64,000 nt of DNA, taken from Microbacterium capsulatum. GTDB taxonomy: Bacteria; Actinomycetota; Actinomycetes; Actinomycetales; Microbacteriaceae. The notes beneath the pieces were generated by a model, which was not told where the DNA came from, searched no databases, and worked only from the letters and a program-made list of their open reading frames with translations. Numbering within the stretch: the stretch's first letter is position 1; the number at the start of each line of letters is the position of its first letter. Positions 60,959 to 64,000 of this stretch are shown here, piece by piece. The position numbers were made by a program, and so were the translations under genes. The stretch is from NCBI RefSeq assembly GCF_030865425.1, contig NZ_JAVFCB010000008.1:34465-98464 (forward strand), written 5' to 3'.

Positions 60959-61856
60959 CGGCGTTCACTTCCTCGTCCTCGACGATCTCGTCGGCCGCGC
61001 GCTGCGCCGCCATGAAGTCCTCGACGGTGGTCAGGCGGACGTTCGGATCCGCGTCCAGGCGCGGGACGGATCCGATCAGCCCGCGGGTGTACGGGTGCTG
61101 CGGGGCGTCGAACAGATCCTCGACGTCCTGCTGCTCCACCAGGCTGCCGCGGTACATCACGGCCACGCGGTGCGCGAGTCCCGCCACGATCGACAGGTCG
61201 TGCGTGATGAACAGCACGGCGAGGTCGAGCTCGCGGGACTGCTCCTCGATGAGGTCGAGCACCTGCTCCTGCACGCGCACGTCGAGCGCCGTCGTGGGCT
61301 CGTCGGCGATGAGCAGCCGGGGCTGGGCGACCAGCGCCGCCGCCATCACGACGCGCTGGCGCATGCCGCCGGAGAACTGGTTCGGGTAGGCCCGCAGCCG
61401 CTCCTTGGCCTTCGGCACGCCGAGCCGGTCCAGCATGTCGGCCGCCCGCGCGTACGCCTCCTTCTTGGAGGTGCCGCGCACGAGCAGCGGTTCGGCCACC
61501 TGCTCGCCGATCGTGAGCACCGGGTTGAGGGCGGTCATCGGGTCCTGGAAGATCATCGAGATCTCGCCGCCGCGGATGGAGCGCAGGGTCCGCTTCGAGG
61601 CGCCGAGCAGCTCGCGGCCGGCCCAGCGGATGGATCCGCCGAGCTCGACGTCGCGGTCCAGCTGCAGGACCGACCGGGCGGTCATGGTCTTGCCGGATCC
61701 GGACTCGCCGACCAGGGCGAGGCGCTCGCCCGGGCGGATGTCGAACGACACGCGGTCGACCAGGGTGAGGTCCCCGTCGCCGCCGCCGATGCGGAACCGC
61801 TCCGGGACGACGACGGTGAGGTCCCGCACCTCGAGGATCGGGTCGGTGGATGTCAT
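60951..61856 (-). CDS. Oligopeptide/dipeptide-type ABC transporter ATPase (DppD-like)
   Basis: This 301-residue ATPase has Walker A GESGSGKTMTA, Q loop MIFQDPMTALNPVLTIG, signature FSGGMRQRVV, Walker B LLIADEPTTALD and the C-terminal HPYTRGLIGSVPRLD motif of oligopeptide transporters. I chose ATG 61856, which overlaps the permease stop (ATGA); a frame further upstream lies inside the permease gene. Confidence 0.94.
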   Translation of the reverse strand: MTSTDPILEVRDLTVVVPERFRIGGGDGDLTLVDRVSFDIRPGERLALVGESGSGKTMTARSVLQLDRDVELGGSIRWAGRELLGASKRTLRSIRGGEISMIFQDPMTALNPVLTIGEQVAEPLLVRGTSKKEAYARAADMLDRLGVPKAKERLRAYPNQFSGGMRQRVVMAAALVAQPRLLIADEPTTALDVRVQEQVLDLIEEQSRELDLAVLFITHDLSIVAGLAHRVAVMYRGSLVEQQDVEDLFDAPQHPYTRGLIGSVPRLDADPNVRLTTVEDFMAAQRAADEIVEDEEVNADV

Positions 61857-62818
61857 GCACGCCTCCTCGAGGCAGGGTCGGCGATGGCGCGCACGGCGTC
61901 GCCGACGAGGCCGAAGGTGATGGCGGCGATCGTGATCGCCAGGCCGGGGAAGAACGCCACCCACCACGCGGTCGTGATGTAGGCCTGTCCCTGGGCGATG
62001 AGCGACCCCCAGTCGGCGCTGGGCGGAGGCGCGCCGACGCCGAGGAAGGCGAGGCCGGACATCATCACGATGGTCCCGGACATCTCCATGCTCACATGCA
62101 CGTAGATCGCGTCGAGCGAGTTCGGCAGCGCGTGCCGCAGCATGAGCCGCGCGCGGGTCATGCCGGTGATCTGCGCGGACTCGACGTAGGCGTTCGTCAT
62201 GGTCTCGCGGAGGATCGCGCGCATGATCCGGGCCGTGCTCGGCCAGGCCGCGGCGACCATCGCGACGACGATCGAGGTGAGCGACGGTCCGAGCGCGGCC
62301 GCGAGGCCTAGCGCGAGCACGAGCGACGGGATCGACATGAACATGTCGACGATCCGCATGATCACCTCGTCGACCGAGCGCGGAACGAGAGTCGAGATGC
62401 TGGCCACGAGCACGCCGACGACGGTCGCGGCGAGCACGACGAACACGGCGGCGAGCAGCGTCATCGGGGCCCCGGCGAGCAGCCGGGAGAGGATGTCGCG
62501 ACCGGTGTCGTCGGTGCCCAGCCAGTGGCCGGGGCCGGGACCCAGCAGCGCGTCGGTCGGCTTGATCGCGTAGGGATCCTTCGGGGCCAGGAGGGGACCG
62601 ACGATCGACAGGATCAGCAGGAGACCGGCGAGCACGAACGCGATGCGGTCGACCATCGGCGAGCGACGGCCGAGCAGCTTGCGCGCGATCGCGCCGATGC
62701 CGCGGCCGAGGGCGGCGGGTGAGGCGGCCTGGGAGAGGCGGCGGGCGGCGCCGGTGCCCTCGACGGTCTCGACGGAGACGGTCGCGGCGCCCGGCTGCGG
62801 TTCGAACTGCGGGATCAT
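61853..62818 (-). CDS. Dipeptide-type ABC transporter permease (DppC-like)
   Basis: This 321-residue permease has a long cytoplasmic N terminus (1-55), a first helix near 57-75 followed by HWLGTDDTGRDILSRLLAGA, the signature of DppC/OppC subunits, and five more helices. The EAA-like loop is SAQITGMTRARLMLRHALPN. The ATG overlaps the stop of the DppB-like gene. Confidence 0.94.
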   Translation of the reverse strand: MIPQFEPQPGAATVSVETVEGTGAARRLSQAASPAALGRGIGAIARKLLGRRSPMVDRIAFVLAGLLLILSIVGPLLAPKDPYAIKPTDALLGPGPGHWLGTDDTGRDILSRLLAGAPMTLLAAVFVVLAATVVGVLVASISTLVPRSVDEVIMRIVDMFMSIPSLVLALGLAAALGPSLTSIVVAMVAAAWPSTARIMRAILRETMTNAYVESAQITGMTRARLMLRHALPNSLDAIYVHVSMEMSGTIVMMSGLAFLGVGAPPPSADWGSLIAQGQAYITTAWWVAFFPGLAITIAAITFGLVGDAVRAIADPASRRRA

Positions 62819-63834
62819 GCTCTGCCTACCTGGGACTTGCGGACGCGAGGATCGATCGTCATCTGCGTGATGTCGACGATGAAGGAGGTCACGATGAACA
62901 CGAAGCCGATGATCAGCACCGCGCCGAGCACGGAGAACGTGTCGTGGTTGATGATCGAGGCGTACATGTAGCTGCCCACCCCGGGCAGGGAGAAGACGAC
63001 CTCGACGAGCACCGCGGCGCTCACCATCCAGCCGAACTGCATGCCGACGATGGCGAGGGTGGATCCGAGCGCGGAGCGCAGGCCGTGCCGGAGCACGATC
63101 CGTCCGCTGGGCACGCCCTTCGAGACCGCGAAGGTGATGTAGTCCGACTTCAGCGCGGTCATCATGTTCGAGCGCACGTTGCGGGCCAGGGTGGAGATGA
63201 ACGGGGTGCTCAGGGCGAGCGCGGGCAGCAGCAGGTGCCACAGCGAGTCGAGCACGTTGTCGATGTTGCCGAAAAGGATCGAGTCGAGCACGCTGAACCC
63301 GGTCACGGTCGGCGGGGCGAGGTCGACACTGTTCAGGCCCGAGATCGGGAACCAGGTGAGCAGCGATCCGAACAGGAACCGGGCCATCAGCGCGAGCCAG
63401 AAGATCGGGACGCCGCCCTGCATCACGAGGATGATCCGGATCGCGGTGTCGCCCGCGCGGCCCTCGTTGATCGCCGCGACGAGGCCGAGGGGGATCGCGA
63501 TGCACATCGTGATGAGCATGCCGAGGATGACGACCTGGATCGTCGTCGGCAGCACGTGCGCGATGTCGGCGGTCACCGGCTGGTGGGTGTACGCCGAGTT
63601 GCCGAGATCGCCGCGCACGGCGCGGGTGAGGAAGTCCCAGTACTGCACGATCAGCGGCCGGTCGAGGCCGAGGAAGTGCCGTGTCTGCTCGATCTGCTGA
63701 GCGTTGGCCATGCGGCCGGCGGCGACCGCGGCGATGTCGCCGGGGATGAGCCGCGACATCGTGAAGACGATCGTGGCGACACCCCACAGCGTGAGGATCG
63801 CGAGACCGATTCTGCGAATGATGAAGGAGAGCAT
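62815..63834 (-). CDS. Dipeptide-type ABC transporter permease (DppB-like)
   Basis: This 339-residue permease starts FIIRRIGLAILTLWGVATIV, as DppB/OppB proteins do, with six helices and LDRPLIVQYWDFLTRAVRGDLG in the first outer loop. It lies 60 bases after the binding-protein stop, separated by a hairpin, and overlaps DppC. Confidence 0.94.
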   Translation of the reverse strand: MLSFIIRRIGLAILTLWGVATIVFTMSRLIPGDIAAVAAGRMANAQQIEQTRHFLGLDRPLIVQYWDFLTRAVRGDLGNSAYTHQPVTADIAHVLPTTIQVVILGMLITMCIAIPLGLVAAINEGRAGDTAIRIILVMQGGVPIFWLALMARFLFGSLLTWFPISGLNSVDLAPPTVTGFSVLDSILFGNIDNVLDSLWHLLLPALALSTPFISTLARNVRSNMMTALKSDYITFAVSKGVPSGRIVLRHGLRSALGSTLAIVGMQFGWMVSAAVLVEVVFSLPGVGSYMYASIINHDTFSVLGAVLIIGFVFIVTSFIVDITQMTIDPRVRKSQVGRA

Positions 63835-63845
63835 GTTCTTCCGTT

Positions 63846-63878
63846 CGGGAGGGGCCGAGTCTTCCTCGACCCCTCCCG
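63846..63878. terminator. Intra-operon hairpin between binding protein and permease genes
   Basis: Perfect nine-base arms CGGGAGGGG (63846-63854) and CCCCTCCCG (63870-63878) with inner GAG/CTC pairing. In this position such hairpins usually act as partial terminators or RNA-stability elements that raise binding protein above permease. Confidence 0.65.
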
Positions 63879-63894
63879 GTTCAGGGTGTGCGGC

Positions 63895-64000
63895 TTACTT
63901 CGCCAGGGTCAGCAGGGAGATGTCGTACGTGGCCGCGATGGGCGAGTACGGGATCTTCGCGAACTTGTCGTTCTGCACCTGCACGCGCGACGGCAGCGCC
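63895..64000 (-). CDS. ABC transporter substrate-binding protein, C-terminal end only (partial)
   Basis: The last 35 codons of a minus-strand gene running off the right edge. The readable product ends VQVQNDKFAKIPYSPIAATY then DISLLTLAK, which fits the C terminus of family 5 (peptide-type) binding proteins and its place before DppBCDF. The signal peptide and binding domain are outside the window. Confidence 0.75.
   Translation of the reverse strand, partial: ALPSRVQVQNDKFAKIPYSPIAATYDISLLTLAK

Overview
The window is about 70% G+C, densely coded and rich in GTG starts and 4-base ATGA/GTGA overlaps. Protein content (a purS-purQ pair, MalFG-type sugar ABC systems regulated by GntR, kdpFABCDE with a KimA-like permease, LuxR-type AAA regulators) points to an actinobacterium, most likely of the Microbacteriaceae. 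I see no rRNA, tRNA, CRISPR array, phage gene or transposase; this reads as chromosome.

Layout. 1-1109: purine synthesis (purS, purQ). 1317-4752: a RibD/DHFR-like reductase, DUF1761 and RDD membrane proteins, and an unusual zinc-ribbon SDR. 4960-12176 (minus): GH42 beta-galactosidase, the two halves of glycine dehydrogenase (gcvPA, gcvPB), a COG3199 NAD-kinase-like protein and an SDR, closely spaced and probably one transcription unit behind a GntR operator. 12301-22415: the GntR/FCD regulator, two complete sugar ABC importers flanking a GH63/MGH1-like glycosidase, and a D-2-hydroxyacid dehydrogenase. The palindrome TTCTGTATACAGAA lies upstream of GH42 and of the second binding protein, with a weaker version before the first, so one regulator probably controls the locus. 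22586-25418: a P-loop protein overlapping an ABC half-transporter with a degenerate ATPase domain. 25562-29881: GH13 alpha-glucosidase, an MFS transporter, an M20 amidohydrolase. 29981-42550: a small alarmone synthetase, a KimA-like potassium permease and kdpFABCDE with an extra 27-residue membrane peptide, i.e. a potassium-homeostasis region. 42768-54252: LuxR-AAA regulator, FUSC protein, GH35 beta-galactosidase, an AlkD-like protein, deoD, ArsR-SulP and a PhnA-like protein. 54534-64000 (minus): one long operon with a dipeptide-type ABC importer (binding protein cut by the window edge), two paralogous TIM-barrel isomerases, a BBE-like flavin oxidase, an M24 protein without its metal ligands and an EthD protein; this looks like uptake and catabolism of an unidentified compound.

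The most striking feature is a set of long imperfect palindromes in gene-to-gene gaps. They fall into recurring families, named A to H here. Family A (arms GTCGTTGAGCG / CGCTCAACGAC, inner arms GAGACGAAACGCG / CGCGTTTCGTCTC) occurs seven times. Five copies are intergenic, but one lies in frame inside kdpB and another in frame inside the NAD-kinase-like gene; both add a similar Ser/Asp/Glu-rich peptide read in the same frame and orientation. This recalls the Rickettsia palindromic elements that insert within genes. Family B (GAACTCAGTCGA / TCGACTGAGTTC) occurs five times.

Many genes have a TANNNT box 6 or 7 bases before the start codon and no Shine-Dalgarno sequence, suggesting leaderless mRNAs. 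The hexamer GGATCC is also far more common than base composition predicts.
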